Origin: Gammaproteobacteria bacterium
Lineage (GTDB): Bacteria > Pseudomonadota > Gammaproteobacteria > UBA6429
DNA length: 7,145 nt
NCBI GenBank assembly: GCA_003232015.1
Contig: QIKU01000030.1
Location: forward strand, 1 to 7,145
Reading direction: 5' to 3'
Position 1 is the stretch's first letter, and the number at the start of each line of letters is the position of its first letter. Of the stretch, positions 6,824-7,145 are shown in pieces. The notes under the pieces were generated by a model, which did not search any database, was not told where the DNA came from, and saw only the letters and a program-made list of their open reading frames with translations. The position numbers and the translations under genes are program-made.

Positions 6824-6845
6824 AAGTGTGACCTGATTCTCATTT
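6824..6845 (+). promoter_or_regulatory. CRP/Vfr-like binding site upstream of the FHA gene
   Basis: TGTGA (6827-6831), six bases, then TCTCA (6838-6842) matches the CRP/Vfr core TGTGA-N6-TCACA at 9 of 10 positions, with AAG before and TTT after, also close to the E. coli consensus. Candidate -10 boxes downstream are TAAGAT (6862-6867), which would place the site near -40 (class II-like), or TATATT (6897-6902), near -74. Neither has a clear -35. The remainder of the 6793-6955 gap shows nothing else I can name. Confidence 0.35.
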
Positions 6846-6955
6846 TAAGGGCTAATATATTTAAGATTTGTGGATCACTTTCTTCAGATATGAGACTATA
6901 TTGAATTGTAGGACAAAGATGACATTCATTCAGTTTACAAGGGTTTACGGCTGAA

Positions 6956-7145
6956 ATGGCAATACTAATTCAATATGCTAATGGTGTTCCTGGCGTGAAA
7001 TTTTCACTTGATAGTGAAGAAATCACTATCGGGCGTGCATTGGATAATGACATTAGCGTGGACGATGAATTTGTCAGTAAAAAACATGCTGTTATTCAGT
7101 TAATGCATGACGAACTCACCGACCGAGTGGATTGCATCCTGATTG
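6956..7145 (+). CDS. FHA-domain protein, N-terminal fragment, runs off right edge
   Basis: The first 63 residues of a protein beginning with a forkhead-associated domain, a phosphothreonine-binding module used in Ser/Thr kinase signalling, type VI secretion and other assemblies. The hallmark residues are present: Gly26-Arg27 in ITIGRALDND, and Ser41-x-x-His44 in FVSKKHAV, the phosphate-binding positions. No signal peptide precedes it, so the FHA is cytoplasmic. An in-frame TGA at 6920-6922 bounds the start; ATG 6956 is the first Met after it, with AAGGG about 12 bases upstream, a rather long spacing. The partner domain lies beyond the window, so the full role is unknown. It appears to be a separate transcription unit after the terminator. 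Confidence 0.85.
   Translation, partial: MAILIQYANGVPGVKFSLDSEEITIGRALDNDISVDDEFVSKKHAVIQLMHDELTDRVDCILI

Overview
The window looks like a chromosomal stretch from a gammaproteobacterium, probably a marine or environmental lineage with moderate-to-low GC. The call rests on gene content: a UB2H-type class A penicillin-binding protein (PBP1b, mrcB/ponB type) followed directly by a TPR lipoprotein resembling LpoP, the PBP1b activator known from Pseudomonas, and a close homologue of the E. coli DNA-repair helicase YoaA. No mobile element, tRNA, rRNA or CRISPR array is visible, and the region reads as ordinary core genome.

Layout. Left edge (1-76, minus strand): a probable N-terminal fragment of an unrecognised protein, with a TTG start behind a well-placed GAGG. 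Positions 202-690 (minus): an NlpC/P60 (peptidase family C40) lipoprotein, probably a peptidoglycan hydrolase. An intergenic region separates it from a divergent gene at 881-1345 (plus) for a 154-residue, highly charged, Gln/Lys/Glu-rich, probably coiled-coil protein of unknown function. A promoter with a perfect TATAAT -10 box precedes 1489-3840 (plus), the bifunctional PBP1b. This is followed by the LpoP-like lipoprotein (3898-4377), the YoaA-like Fe-S helicase (about 4400-6334) and a GNAT acetyltransferase (6334-6759, overlapping the helicase stop by one base). Spacing suggests one transcription unit of four genes, closed by a hairpin-plus-T-run terminator at 6766-6792. After a 196-bp noncoding gap with a CRP/Vfr-like site, a gene for an FHA-domain protein begins at 6956 and runs off the right edge.

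How the genes fit together. Three products act on or at the cell wall: the PBP1b synthase anchored in the inner membrane, the lipoprotein predicted to reach and activate it from the outer membrane, and, transcribed separately, a murein hydrolase lipoprotein. The helicase and acetyltransferase seem to be passengers in the synthase operon rather than wall enzymes. The most useful open points are the unclear translation start of the helicase (a TAAATG junction whose ATG frame closes after three codons, with the helicase in the +1 frame), the unknown charged protein at 881-1345, and the CRP-like site before the FHA gene. I see no convincing sign of a wholly new system.
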